NCBI GenBank assembly: GCA_025916135.1
Contig: CP104793.1
Location: 806,001 to 870,000 of the forward strand
Direction: 5' to 3'
DNA length: 64,000 nt
Source of the DNA: Rhodobacteraceae bacterium D3-12
Lineage (GTDB): Bacteria > Pseudomonadota > Alphaproteobacteria > Rhodobacterales > Rhodobacteraceae
Positions 26,645 to 35,616 of the stretch are shown piece after piece (position 1 is the first letter of the stretch; every line of letters begins with the position of its first letter). The translations under genes and the position numbers were made by a program. Under the pieces are notes generated by a model. It ran no database searches and had not been told where the DNA came from. It was given only the letters and a program-made list of their open reading frames with translations.

Positions 26645-26810
26645 TGCCGCGGAATTAAGGGGCGGGAGGCATAACCAGAACACGACCATGGCAGCCAAGG
26701 TACATGCGGGCAGGAAGACCTTGAGGCATCTGTCGCGACGGGTCGGGGCCCGGCGCCAATCCCTGAGCCGGGCGAAGCTGTTCTCGATCTTGTGGGATGG
26801 ACAACGCATG
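26645..26810 (-). pseudogene. IS5-family transposase, C-terminal remnant
   Basis: The minus strand encodes SHKIENSFARLRDWRRAPTR, then CLKVFLPACTLAAMVVFWL and a stop. This is the C-terminal DDE helix region of IS5 (IS427-group) transposases, which reads like RIENMFGRLKDWRRIATRYD...FLSAIALAATVIFWL in intact copies. The upstream part of the frame is not transposase-like and no terminal inverted repeats were found. Only the last 55 or so codons survive. Confidence 0.75.
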
Positions 26811-26875
26811 GTTGCTGCCTTGGTTATGGGGGGGCTACATCGACCGAACATTGGCAGCACTGAGCCCGAGACCTT

Positions 26876-26921
26876 GCCACCCATGATCGGCATCGGTTTT
26901 TAGCGAAGCTGAGAGAGCTGG
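26876..26921 (+). repeat. Short direct repeat, copy B
   Basis: Partner of the repeat at 22268-22311, same orientation: CCACCCATGATCGGCATCGG followed by TTTTTAGCGAAGCTGAGAGA. It lies just upstream (minus-strand sense) of the IS5 remnant. The pair brackets the RTX gene. Confidence 0.5.
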
Positions 26922-27061
26922 AGCGGAAACTGGGGCGTTTCCGAGGACACAAGACGAGGCAGTCAGCGACGGGCGGTTCGGCACGGTTGGGGAGAGGTGC
27001 GACCGTTCGGGAGTGGCCGGGGGTAGCCTAGAGGGGGAGGAGTGGCGCTATCGGCCCATTC

Positions 27062-27130
27062 CGGTCATTGGCTTTTCCGCTAAGCGCCGCAGCGCATTAG
27101 CGTCAGGCCAGCCATTCGCTGCGACAGCGC
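27062..27130 (+). repeat. Intergenic repeat, copy 1 (inverted partner at 33905-33973)
   Basis: About 69 bases containing GTCATTGGCTTTT, CGCTAA, CATTAGCGTCA and AGCCATTCGCTGCGA recur in inverted orientation at 33905-33973 with roughly six in seven bases identical. The sequence has no coding potential. It may be a dispersed non-coding repeat of the genome or a remnant of mobile-element ends. Confidence 0.7.
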
Positions 27131-27147
27131 CACCTCTCGTCGCGTGA

Positions 27148-27471
27148 TCAGTTAATCAAAGCCTTTACCAAAAGCGTTGCAGCCGCCGCCAAGTAAATAC
27201 TGCCTCCATTCGTGACGTAAACTTCGTCGCGGTCTGGGCGCGGTAGCCCGCGTTTTTGCCAATCTTTGACAACGATTACGTCCTGTTTGGCGAAGCGGTG
27301 ACCAACTGCATGCCGATGGCTTTGCTTTTTCACCACCTTTGCCTTGTGACCGTGGCTGTGGGAGTCTTGCTTTGTCATTACCCTGTCCGCCATGGCCGTC
27401 ATTGGCATTACAGCCACTGCTGCGGTAGCTAAGAAAAAAATGGTTGCGCATTGTTTTGTCAGGTTCTGCAT
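27148..27471 (-). CDS. RcnB-family periplasmic protein
   Basis: 107 residues with a Sec signal (ATIFFLATAAVAVMPMTAMA, cleavage about 28). A short His/Lys-rich linker (HSHGHK, KKQSHRHAVGHRF) follows. The C-terminal motif DVIVVKDWQKRGLPRP, then VYVTNGGSIYLAAAATLLV, matches the RcnB fold, a small periplasmic domain linked to nickel/cobalt homeostasis in enterobacteria. The histidines could bind metal, but the family is widespread and often unrelated to RcnA. No rcnA is nearby. AAGGAAGAAG precedes the ATG. Confidence 0.72.
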   Translation of the reverse strand: MQNLTKQCATIFFLATAAVAVMPMTAMADRVMTKQDSHSHGHKAKVVKKQSHRHAVGHRFAKQDVIVVKDWQKRGLPRPDRDEVYVTNGGSIYLAAAATLLVKALIN

Positions 27472-27795
27472 TGGCTTCTTCCTTATTGTTAACTCCTATT
27501 AATACGTTTGCTCGACAGATACCCGTCGCTGCGGCTCTATCGCTTTCGGACATTGAACCGCGATAAGACGGTCGAGCTTAGAAGCTGGAAGGCTGCAACA
27601 TGGGTTTGCGCCAACTTCGATCATATCTCTATCACCTCGCGGCGACGTCTGTCCCCATAGAGGTTGAGTATAGATCTAGAAACCGCGACAGATCCTAAAT
27701 GATCGCTGAACTTTGGGGATAGCGATTGAACCTCATTCCTCACCACCTGCTATGGCAGACGTTCACTCGAGACCGTTCGCACCACCTGGTCGCTC
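27472..27795. other. Intergenic region, no gene recognised
   Basis: 324 bases between macB's 3' end and the RcnB-like gene. The part next to 27471 should carry the promoter of the RcnB-like gene. The remaining short open frames have no ribosome sites and no recognisable motifs. Confidence 0.4.
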
Positions 27796-29748
27796 TCACG
27801 CGTGGTTGAGCGCAACGACCGGGTCGAGTCGTGCCGCCGCCCGCGCTGGCAAATAGCCAAAGGTGATCCCGATCAAGGTTGAGGACAGAAAAGCCACAAC
27901 AATCGCCGTAGCCGAGAAGCTCAATTGCACATCGGACGAGAAATACCCCACCATCTGCCCGCCGATCAGGGCTCCGGCGATCCCTATGACGCCACCTGTC
28001 AGGCAAACCAGCACTGCTTCGATCAGGAACTGCGCCACAATATCCGACCGCCGCGCCCCGATTGCGATGCGCACACCGATCTCTTTTGTGCGCTCGGTGA
28101 CGGATACCAGCATGATATTCATCACCCCGATCCCCCCGACGATCAAAGAAATCACAGCGATCATCGCCACTAGCAAGGTCAACGTTTCCGTAGTGGAGGT
28201 CATCGTATCTCGGATCGTGTCGGAGTTTGAGAGGAAGAAATCCTTGGTGCTGTGGCGGGTGGTCAACAACGCGTTGATCTCTGACTCGGCAAGTGTGGTA
28301 TCGTAATCATCGCTTACCCGCACCGCGATGCTATCGAGGAAGTTCTGCCCGGAAATCCGCGCCATCACTGTCGTATAGGGCACCCATACATTCAGTGACT
28401 CCGGGCCAAAGCTCGCCCCGCTTGACCGCACAACGCCAATCACCCGCACCGGCACGCCACCCAGCAGCAGCACTTTACCAACCGGGTCAACGCCTACGTC
28501 GAAAAAGGTGTCGCGCGTGTCCTCGTCGATCACCGCGACTTGGGCACGGCCAACAACATCGTCGGCCGCAAAGGTGCTGCCGCTCACCATTATGTAATTG
28601 TGGACATTAAAGTAATCCCCGCCCACCCCGTTAATCGCTGCCTCCGAGGAGGAGCCACGATACACGACCGTCCGTTTGGTCTCGACGGAGGGAGACGCGC
28701 TGTCGGCATAGGGTTGCAGCGCAAGCGCATCCGCATCGGACGGCATCAGCGTTTCCACCTTGGCAGCGTCACGCGCCCCAAACCCCGTGCCCGAGCGCAC
28801 GGTGATCGTGCTGGTCCCAAGCGTTGAAATACTGTCGAGCACCTTTTCCTTGGTGCCGGTTCCCAACGCGACCACCAGCACAACAGACGCAATGCCGATA
28901 ATGATCCCCAGCATTGTCAAAACCGAGCGCACCCGATGCGCCAAAAGCGCCTTGATCGACATTTGGAACGCCTCGCGCAGCCGTAGAAGCGCAGCCCCTG
29001 TACCCGTTTTTCGCGGGGCATGCTCCAACCGGCTGGCATCTGTGACATCCTTGGCATCCGTCTTTGTATCCGAGATGATCCGCCCGTCACTGATCTCGAT
29101 CGTGCGATGGGCATGCTGGGCGACCTCTGGGTCATGGGTGACCATGACAATGGTGTGGCCTTTGCGGTTTAGCTCCAACAGCAAATTGATCATTTCTTTG
29201 GAGCTTTTTGTATCAAGCGCGCCGGTGGGCTCATCCGCGAGGATAACCTCGCCTCCGTTCATCAGCGCGCGTGCCACGGAAACCCGTTGCTGTTGGCCCC
29301 CCGAAAGCTCGCCGGGGCGGTGGTCCAGCCGGTCGGCTAAGCCGAGTTGTCCCAGCAGCTCAGCGGCGCGCGTGCGCCGGGCCGCGCTGCTTTCCCCGGC
29401 ATAAATCGCAGGCACCTCGACATTGCTCACAGCGTCAAGATCGGGCAAAAGTTGATAGCGCTGGAAGATAAAGCCGAAATGTTCGCGCCGCAGTTGGGCA
29501 AGCTGATCGGAGCCGAGTTCACTCACATTCTGACCCGCAAAGCTGTAGCTGCCCGAGCTGGCGCGATCGAGGCACCCCAGAATGTTCATCAGCGTTGATT
29601 TACCCGACCCCGATGCGCCGATGATCGCCACCATCTCACCCGGCCAAATGTCGACATCGACATCGCGCAGGACAGTGATAGTGTCATCGCCAGCTTGAAA
29701 GCTGCGCGATATCCCATGTGCAGAAATCAGCGGTTCGTTCATAGTCAT
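27796..29748 (-). CDS. macB: MacB-type ABC exporter, ATPase-permease fusion
   Basis: 650 residues. N-terminal ATPase: Walker A GASGSGKST (44-52), signature LSGGQQQR (about 147-154), Walker B VILADEP and H-loop MVTHD. A first membrane helix lies near 275-297, then the large periplasmic MacB domain (about 300-520), then three helices (about 530-645) with ERTKEIGVRIAIGARR between the first two. This is the full MacB architecture. Such type VII mechanotransmission ABC systems expel substrates from the periplasm through an outer-membrane channel with a MacA adaptor. It overlaps macA by four bases. No TolC gene is adjacent. The substrate is unknown; macrolides are the E. coli precedent only. Confidence 0.92.
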   Translation of the reverse strand: MTMNEPLISAHGISRSFQAGDDTITVLRDVDVDIWPGEMVAIIGASGSGKSTLMNILGCLDRASSGSYSFAGQNVSELGSDQLAQLRREHFGFIFQRYQLLPDLDAVSNVEVPAIYAGESSAARRTRAAELLGQLGLADRLDHRPGELSGGQQQRVSVARALMNGGEVILADEPTGALDTKSSKEMINLLLELNRKGHTIVMVTHDPEVAQHAHRTIEISDGRIISDTKTDAKDVTDASRLEHAPRKTGTGAALLRLREAFQMSIKALLAHRVRSVLTMLGIIIGIASVVLVVALGTGTKEKVLDSISTLGTSTITVRSGTGFGARDAAKVETLMPSDADALALQPYADSASPSVETKRTVVYRGSSSEAAINGVGGDYFNVHNYIMVSGSTFAADDVVGRAQVAVIDEDTRDTFFDVGVDPVGKVLLLGGVPVRVIGVVRSSGASFGPESLNVWVPYTTVMARISGQNFLDSIAVRVSDDYDTTLAESEINALLTTRHSTKDFFLSNSDTIRDTMTSTTETLTLLVAMIAVISLIVGGIGVMNIMLVSVTERTKEIGVRIAIGARRSDIVAQFLIEAVLVCLTGGVIGIAGALIGGQMVGYFSSDVQLSFSATAIVVAFLSSTLIGITFGYLPARAAARLDPVVALNHA

Positions 29749-30905
29749 AGCCTCACCCGAGGCGTGCGCGTATTACTTTGTGACGCCTTGGGGGCCGTAG
29801 CGGCTATGCCGGTCACAACCACGTCACCTTCCTTTAAACCCGATTTTATTTCGGCCCTGATCTTATTGTTCAGCCCGACCACAACCGGCACTGTGGTCAT
29901 TGAGCCATCGGCGTTATCATACAATTTGATGGTATAGCCATCAGCGGTTTTTGTCAGCGCCGAAGACGGAACGGACAGCACATCCTCGACCCTGTCCAAT
30001 ACGATCGAAACCTCAGCTGTCATACCGATGCGCAGCAAATGGTCTGGGTTATCAACTTCCAGCAACCCATTGTAATAGATCGCTACGTCGGTCGAAATGG
30101 TGTCGCTGGTTTCAATTGCCGACGGCGCAGGTTCAACCGCGCGAACAGTGGCAGAAAACTGGTGATCCGGTTCGCCCAAAATGGTAAAGAACACCTGCTG
30201 CCCAGGCTTCACATGCACCACGTCGACTTCGGATATTTCTGTCTTCACGACCATCTTGTCCAGATTGGCCAGCTTGACAATTGTCGGCGCGCTTTGCGAA
30301 GCGTTCACCGTCTGGCCTTCATCGGTTACGATCGCAACGACTGTGCCAGAAATCGCCGTGATCTTAGTCCGGTCAAGCGCGATTTGCGCGGTCGAAACAG
30401 TGACCTCAACGCTATCTTTCTGTGCGTTCAGCGCGTCAAGTTCTGCCTTGTTAACATCGACTTCGGCCTGTGCGGCGTCCAGTGCCTCTTTCGAAACGTA
30501 GTCCGAGGTAATCAGCTTTACTTGCCGCGCCAAGGTCAGCTCTGCCTTGACCAAGCTGGCATTCTTGGCGGCGATCTGGGCCTTGATATTTGCCAGATTG
30601 GCCCTTGCCGTCAACACGGCATTCTGTTGGTCCTGACTGTCGATCAGCGCGATCAAATCGCCTTTCTTGACCTCATCCCCAAGGGCGACTGACAGTGTTT
30701 CGATCTGCCCCGATACCCGTGCGCCTACGCTGACCAATTGCTTGGCTTCCATCGTGCCCGACGCCAACACCGTCTCCTCTACCGTGCCAAGCCTGACAAC
30801 CGCTGTCGTCGGCGGGGCCGTGGCTTCGTTTCGGGTGAGATAATACCAGCCGCCAACTGCGATCAACGCCAAGACGAGAGGAAATAGAATGCGGGATGTT
30901 TTCAT
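29745..30905 (-). CDS. macA: MacA-like periplasmic adaptor (HlyD/RND family)
   Basis: 386 residues. N-terminal membrane anchor (RILFPLVLALIAVGGWYYL, about 5-23); lipoyl/barrel-sandwich half at GTVEETVLASGTMEAKQLVSV and GARVSGQIETLSVALGDEVKKGDLIA; an alpha-hairpin (about 105-180) rich in Ala/Lys/Glu; beta-barrel and membrane-proximal domains to the end. It links MacB to an outer-membrane channel. It is first in the macAB operon and its stop overlaps the macB start. The hairpin is shorter than in multidrug RND adaptors, as usual for MacA. Confidence 0.9.
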   Translation of the reverse strand: MKTSRILFPLVLALIAVGGWYYLTRNEATAPPTTAVVRLGTVEETVLASGTMEAKQLVSVGARVSGQIETLSVALGDEVKKGDLIALIDSQDQQNAVLTARANLANIKAQIAAKNASLVKAELTLARQVKLITSDYVSKEALDAAQAEVDVNKAELDALNAQKDSVEVTVSTAQIALDRTKITAISGTVVAIVTDEGQTVNASQSAPTIVKLANLDKMVVKTEISEVDVVHVKPGQQVFFTILGEPDHQFSATVRAVEPAPSAIETSDTISTDVAIYYNGLLEVDNPDHLLRIGMTAEVSIVLDRVEDVLSVPSSALTKTADGYTIKLYDNADGSMTTVPVVVGLNNKIRAEIKSGLKEGDVVVTGIAATAPKASQSNTRTPRVRL

Positions 30906-31166
30906 AAACGAAAGCCTTTCGGGCAGAAACTATGGCGATAACCTGTACTACGCCAGAGCATGGAATTTCCGTCACATGGTCTTCGAGAAATATCCCTCAG
31001 TCTGACAAATAGAGTGGGGCCGCCCAAGTTTTAGTCGTCCGCAATTGTTTGCCTGCCAGTTGCCGGGTTAATCATTCGCGACCGCCGAGAACGTCCGCTC
31101 CTCGTCCTAACCACAGCCCTACACCCAAGTTCGGCAATCGTTGTTCGAAATGCCAAAGGTAACGTT

Positions 31167-32282
31167 TCAATCCTTGCCAGCTGTCACCTTGGCCGCATCT
31201 GAAAGAAGGTGTTCTAACTCAGAGCTGAGGAGCGGCGACAGTCCGGTCCGGATCGCATGAAGTGTGGCGCGATTGTCTGGCCGGGTTGCGACCTGGCGGA
31301 TGGCGAAATCCCAGCGTTCCTTTGTCCATGCCTCAAAGTCGGTCTTAACGCGCTCCAGCTCTTCTTGCTTTTCGGAGATGTCGAGCACCAAAGAGGTATC
31401 CTGCGCTGTGACAGGCGTCGGTGCCTTGAGCCATCTTTCAAAGCTCTTTAGCCGAGCACGTAAAATGGAAAGGTCGGTTTCAAGGCTCTCAATCTGCTCT
31501 TCACGGCTCTGCGGGTTGCAGTGAAGCGGAGTCAGGACGAAGGCCGACACAAAGGCGTCGCATATTTCAGGGCGATTATCGCGCACAGCTTGGGCAACAG
31601 GCCCCATGATTGCGGGGCCTAACTCGCGGAGCCATTTGCGGTCCCTGCGCAAGTCTATCGTGCCCTCGGCGACCGCCTGACAGAGGTTATGTGCAACGTC
31701 CCCGCGGTCTACCACATAGAAAATCATGATCTGGCTTATAGGTTCGGCGGCATGCGCACCATGCGACAGCAGGGAGAGCGCGAAAGGGAATGTCTGCGCG
31801 GGAAAGGCCATCACCGTTTCGGGAATGATGCGTCCGATATCCGCGTGCAAACCCTTGGCAACATCACCATAGGAGACATGATAGAAATACAGCGACATGA
31901 GCGCGTCCACGGCCACGGCAAGATCTTGTCGGTGCTTTGCCGCAGCCGTCATCTGAGCAATCAAAGACAAAATCGTTTCATTATGCCGTGAGAGTCTTTC
32001 TTCAATCGCGGACTTTGAGCCAATGGCGACCAGATAGCCCGCGTCCGAAGCGGTGTAGAGAAAAACATCGGCGCTCTGTCGTGTGAATGCATAGGGCTGC
32101 CGGGAAGACGGCTCTATGCCCAATAGGGTCTGGCCTGCGTTGACAATGAGGTTATAGAAGGTGTCGAAATGTCCGAAATCCATTGCGAAAATCTCTGACC
32201 ACTCTTTTCTGATCGCATGCTGCTCGGTCAAATCATTGGTCCCGACGGAGGCGAGGCGTTCTAATGACGAGGCGAAAATCAT
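31167..32282 (-). CDS. Hypothetical 371-residue protein
   Basis: No family recognised. The ATG at 32282 has AAGGGA upstream. The protein is soluble-looking, mostly helical, with no signal peptide; residues about 275-340 (EEQIESLETDLSILRARLKS, ISEKQEELERVKTDFEAW) form a probable coiled coil. A middle segment (FPFALSLLSHGAHAAEPISQIMIFYVVD) is hydrophobic but not clearly membrane-spanning. The TPR-protein gene ends 72 bases upstream in the same direction, so the two may be co-transcribed and act together. Everything beyond this would be guesswork. Confidence 0.6.
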   Translation of the reverse strand: MIFASSLERLASVGTNDLTEQHAIRKEWSEIFAMDFGHFDTFYNLIVNAGQTLLGIEPSSRQPYAFTRQSADVFLYTASDAGYLVAIGSKSAIEERLSRHNETILSLIAQMTAAAKHRQDLAVAVDALMSLYFYHVSYGDVAKGLHADIGRIIPETVMAFPAQTFPFALSLLSHGAHAAEPISQIMIFYVVDRGDVAHNLCQAVAEGTIDLRRDRKWLRELGPAIMGPVAQAVRDNRPEICDAFVSAFVLTPLHCNPQSREEQIESLETDLSILRARLKSFERWLKAPTPVTAQDTSLVLDISEKQEELERVKTDFEAWTKERWDFAIRQVATRPDNRATLHAIRTGLSPLLSSELEHLLSDAAKVTAGKD

Positions 32283-32354
32283 CGTGGCAATCCCTTCGAA
32301 ACACGACAGCTATCATTGCGAATAAGGGTGTTTCGGTCGCCTTCGACAATAGGA

Positions 32355-32834
32355 CTAAAAATATCCATCTCGCCACTCACGGCTGGCGCGCTCGACCTCG
32401 GGGAGGCCTTCGCGGATGGCATGCCCATCCCTTTGCGCCTTTAGCCCTTCATCGGTGCGGCCCAATTTGATCAAGGTCGCTCCGATTTTGTCATGACTGC
32501 GGGCGATGTTTTCTTGTCCGACAGTGGTTTTTGGAATTCTATCTTCAAGGCGCTCTTGGATTGCAAGGCAGTCACGATAGGCCTGCAAAGCCTCATCATA
32601 GAGGCCTTGTTTGAACAAGATGGTGCCGATGCGATCATGGCTGACACAGAGGTAGCCGCGCCAATGCTCGTTTTCAGGGTCTTGCCTTAAATAGCCTTCC
32701 GCCAAGTCGCGCGCGTCTCGAGAGGTCCGCAGGGCCTCTTCAAATCGGTTCGCCTGCAAAAGCGCTTTGCCGCGTTTGTTGAGGCCGTGGAACAGATCAT
32801 GCTGGCGTAATATGTTCTCGGGTTCTTGCGCCAT
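32355..32834 (-). CDS. TPR-repeat protein
   Basis: 159 residues with two to three tetratricopeptide-like repeats: KRGKALLQANRFEEALRTSR (about 21-40), HDRIGTILFKQGLYDEALQA (about 66-85) and HDKIGATLIKLGRTDEGLKA (about 114-133). Such repeats form protein-interaction surfaces. There is no signal peptide or extra domain. AGGA lies nine bases before the ATG. It is short and could be the remnant of a larger TPR protein, but both ends look natural. It is probably expressed with the downstream hypothetical gene. Confidence 0.65.
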   Translation of the reverse strand: MAQEPENILRQHDLFHGLNKRGKALLQANRFEEALRTSRDARDLAEGYLRQDPENEHWRGYLCVSHDRIGTILFKQGLYDEALQAYRDCLAIQERLEDRIPKTTVGQENIARSHDKIGATLIKLGRTDEGLKAQRDGHAIREGLPEVERASREWRDGYF

Positions 32835-32968
32835 AGTATAGAGTCCTGAATGATGGAAATAGATGACACGATACCGCTACACCAAGCGGCCGAAACAGAA
32901 AAATGGCTGAGACTTCGTGCTGGCCGTCTAAAGTAGGTCATGATGATGGTCCAGAAAAGTGAGGTTCC

Positions 32969-33157
32969 ATGAGGGGTGCCGCCGATAAGAACGATAAGAT
33001 CATGACGGGCGTGGATCTCGAAACGATACGTGACGTGCTCAATAATTATGCCCATGGTGCCACGGTAGAGCAATGCGCCGAGAGCGCCGGTATAGATTAC
33101 GATACGGCCTATCAGATCATAGCAGATGCCATCGCCGCGCAGAAAAGCGCGGGGTGA
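32969..33157 (+). CDS. Small hypothetical protein with HTH-like pattern
   Basis: 62 residues, or 51 if the internal ATG at 33002 is used. The sequence VEQCAESAGIDYDTAYQIIADA resembles a helix-turn-helix of resolvase or sigma-like type, and LETIRDVLNNYAHGATVE is the kind of helix that often precedes it. GTGAGG lies just upstream of the first ATG. It is divergent from the TPR gene. It is too short for a firm assignment; it may be a small regulator or the end of a lost integrase/resolvase. Confidence 0.4.
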   Translation: MRGAADKNDKIMTGVDLETIRDVLNNYAHGATVEQCAESAGIDYDTAYQIIADAIAAQKSAG

Positions 33158-33241
33158 ACCAGTTCTATTGCCTGATGGATCGCGCGTGCGTTGCGCGATG
33201 TTCTGGCAATCACGCCTGATCCAAATGTGTCAGATATCGTT

Positions 33242-33808
33242 TTAGCGCCAACAATCTACAAGGGCCCTATAGCCCCTCTCAGATTCCATGAGCACCATAT
33301 TTCCCAAGTCCTCATGCGCCTCACCCTGCAAAGTCATATTTGAGGAAATCCCCCAATCACCGGCAAATTTCCAAAGCTCAGCGACGGGAAGCAATATCGT
33401 GTAAATATGCCCGCTTGAATAGCGCTCGAAGGACACATCATGATCGTCCACTTTGAAGTTCCAAACGTCGATTTCGCGATTTGGGTGGGGTTGCCTGTGT
33501 AAATCCAAGAACTCAACGGAAATAGCCTTGCCTTGATAGGGGGTTCCCCTAAACGGAACCTGAATACTGATGACCCCAGCCTCCTTCCGCTTGCGCGGAA
33601 ATCTCATGGAAAGGGTCATGTCGTCTATACGGTCGTGATGGGTTAGGAGGCAGTATTTACGCCTGTCAGATTGTCTGACACGCAAGATGTCTAAATAATA
33701 ACGGTCTCTGTCATCGACCCCAAACAGCTTAATCTCCGAAACCGCCGGCGCCGAAGACGGTGTTTCCAAAGCCATAGCTTCGACTTCCTCTGGCGTTTTT
33801 TGTCGCAT
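33242..33808 (-). CDS. Hypothetical 188-residue protein
   Basis: No family recognised. The ATG at 33808 has AAGAG upstream. The predicted protein is beta-rich and charged, without signal peptide or membrane helix. Notable stretches are FGVDDRDRYYLDILRVRQSD, MTLSMRFPRKRKEAG and WNFKVDDHDVSFERYSSGHI. It may be an all-beta binding domain, but I cannot name one. It lies next to the second copy of the inverted repeat and points towards the other unknown genes. Confidence 0.5.
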   Translation of the reverse strand: MRQKTPEEVEAMALETPSSAPAVSEIKLFGVDDRDRYYLDILRVRQSDRRKYCLLTHHDRIDDMTLSMRFPRKRKEAGVISIQVPFRGTPYQGKAISVEFLDLHRQPHPNREIDVWNFKVDDHDVSFERYSSGHIYTILLPVAELWKFAGDWGISSNMTLQGEAHEDLGNMVLMESERGYRALVDCWR

Positions 33809-34257
33809 ATTCAGATCTCTTAGAGCTGTTCACAGTCGGTGACGGTGTGAATGGGCGGCGCTGTGACGTTGCTTGATCTCGTCTTCGAGTTCAAGCGCCT
33901 GATTGCGCAGTCGCAGCGAATGGCTAGTTTGACGCTAATGAGCTGCGCCGTTTAGCGAAAAAGCCAATGACGGGTAGCCGACATTGGCTGGTATAGCCGA
34001 TGCTGGAAAGCGGAAGCACCGAACAGGTCATTCGTGCGCCGCGCAGCATATCAACAAAATGAATGGCCGGGATGCGGGGCTTTCCGCCGCGTGCTGTGGG
34101 CACAGCTTAGCCCGGCCTGATTGACCTAAATGCGTGGGGAGTGGATGGTTCAACGGGGCATTGGAGTTTTTGGAGTAGCGGCAGCACGCTGTCCTCACAG
34201 GCCTCTCGCATCTCCTGAGTTATCTGTGTATGCTGCACCGCAGCAAGAGGGGCCTCA
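33809..34257. other. Intergenic region holding repeat copy 2
   Basis: 449 bases between the hypothetical gene and the GntP-type permease. Besides the repeat at 33905-33973 it has no recognisable gene. A shorter echo of the repeat text (GGTCATTCGTGCGCCGCGCAGC) follows at about 34027. Confidence 0.4.
33905..33973 (-). repeat. Intergenic repeat, copy 2
   Basis: Inverted partner of 27062-27130. Read on the minus strand it contains GTCATTGGCTTTTTCGCTAA, CATTAGCGTCA and AGCCATTCGCTGCGA in the same order and spacing. The two copies enclose 6.8 kb: the RcnB-like gene, macAB and the unknown genes. Confidence 0.7.
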
Positions 34258-35616
34258 ATGAGCATTTTCCTGATCCTTTTAGCCTTGGCGACACTCATTG
34301 TAGGCGCGTGGCGCGGTGTATCCGTGCTCGTGCTTGCGCCTGCGCTGACCATGCTTGCGGCGATGGCGTCGGGAACGCCGGTTCTCGCGGGGTATACGCA
34401 GGTCTTCATGCAGGCGGCAGGGGGTTTTGTAGTGGCCTTCTTTCCCCTGTTTTTGCTGGGCGCGTTGTTTGGCAAGGTGATGGAAGCCTCGGGAGCCGCC
34501 GAGTGTTTAGCCTCTGCTATTGTCAACAAGCTGGGGCCGCAAAACGCCATACTCGCTGTGGTGCTGAGTTGCGCCCTGCTGACCTATGGCGGGGTGTCGC
34601 TTTTCGTGGTGGCCTTTGCAGCATGGCCGCTGGCGCGCGCCTTGTTCGCGCAAACCGGGCTGCCGGCACGGCTTATCCCGGCGGCTATCGCACTGGGCAC
34701 CTTTACCTTTACCATGACGGCCCTGCCCGGCACGCCATCAATCCAGAATGCGATCCCGATGGCAACCTTTGGCACGACAGCCTTTGCAGCCCCCGGTCTG
34801 GGGCTGATCGCGGGCGGTGTCATGCTGACCCTCGGGCTCGTCTGGCTGCAATTCCGCGTGCGGTCGCTTGCCGGTGATGCGGCGCCTGATGCGCCCGGCA
34901 CCACACCGGATGCGCCGTCCCTACCGCTGTGGATCGCGCTGGTGCCGATCCTCTCGGTCGGGGTGGTCACGTTGCTGATGGGCAACGTGCTCCTGCCCGC
35001 GTTGGACACCGGATATCTTGCCCTTCCCGCATACGGCATGACCGAGCTGTCGCGGGTCAGAGGGCTGTGGTCGGTGATCACGGCACTTGGGGTGGCGCTG
35101 GCTCTGGCGCTTGTCCTCAGTCGCCCGCCCAAGATGATGCAAGTGCTCAACACCGGCGCGGAGTCTGCCCTGCTGCCTTTGTTCAATACAGCCAGCCTCG
35201 TGGGCTTTGGCGCGGTGATGGCATCTTTGCCGGGCTTCGAGGTATTGCGGGCAAGCCTGGACGGGCTTTCGGGCGGCAATGTCCTGATCTCGGCTGCGTT
35301 GTCATCAAGCGCACTGGCCGGCATTACCGGATCTGCATCGGGGGGCATGTCGATCGCGCTGGACGTGCTGGGTCCGTCCCTGATGACGCAGGCATCGGCT
35401 CAGGGGGTCGATCCGGCGCTGCTTCACCGCGTTGTCGCTGTTGCGACAGGAGGCCTTGATACGCTGCCGCACAACGGCGCAGTCGTCACACTTCTGGGGA
35501 TCTGCGGGATGAGCCACAAGCAGGCCTACGGGGATATCTTCGTGGTGGCGGTGCTGGTGCCCACGATCGCCTGCGTTATGATCATTGCACTGGGGAAGGG
35601 GTTCGGCAGTTTTTGA
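34258..35616 (+). CDS. GntP-family permease (gluconate:H+ symporter type)
   Basis: 452 residues with about 12 membrane segments (first: IFLILLALATLIVGAWRGVS). Typical GntP features are LFGKVMEASGAAECLA, TYGGVSLFVVAFAAWPLA, a TMTALPGTPSIQNAIP loop (about 157-172) and the late GGLDTLPHNGAVVTLLGICG. The family takes up gluconate and related hydroxy acids with protons across the inner membrane. It stands alone; no gluconate kinase adjoins, though edd and eda lie 14 kb away. The substrate is inferred only at family level. Confidence 0.82.
   Translation: MSIFLILLALATLIVGAWRGVSVLVLAPALTMLAAMASGTPVLAGYTQVFMQAAGGFVVAFFPLFLLGALFGKVMEASGAAECLASAIVNKLGPQNAILAVVLSCALLTYGGVSLFVVAFAAWPLARALFAQTGLPARLIPAAIALGTFTFTMTALPGTPSIQNAIPMATFGTTAFAAPGLGLIAGGVMLTLGLVWLQFRVRSLAGDAAPDAPGTTPDAPSLPLWIALVPILSVGVVTLLMGNVLLPALDTGYLALPAYGMTELSRVRGLWSVITALGVALALALVLSRPPKMMQVLNTGAESALLPLFNTASLVGFGAVMASLPGFEVLRASLDGLSGGNVLISAALSSSALAGITGSASGGMSIALDVLGPSLMTQASAQGVDPALLHRVVAVATGGLDTLPHNGAVVTLLGICGMSHKQAYGDIFVVAVLVPTIACVMIIALGKGFGSF

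Larger units (their letters stand above)
26445..27147. other. Intergenic region with IS remnant and repeats
   Basis: 703 bases upstream of the RTX gene. The first 150 bases are AT-richer and should hold the RTX promoter. The rest contains the IS5-type transposase remnant (26645-26810), repeat copy B (26876-26921) and one copy of a larger repeat (27062-27130). No intact gene was found. Confidence 0.45.

Noticed and set aside
31167-33808. Phage-defence or toxin-antitoxin island
   Set aside because: No nuclease, NTPase, Toll/STING, toxin or antitoxin motif could be seen. Calling it defence would be guesswork.
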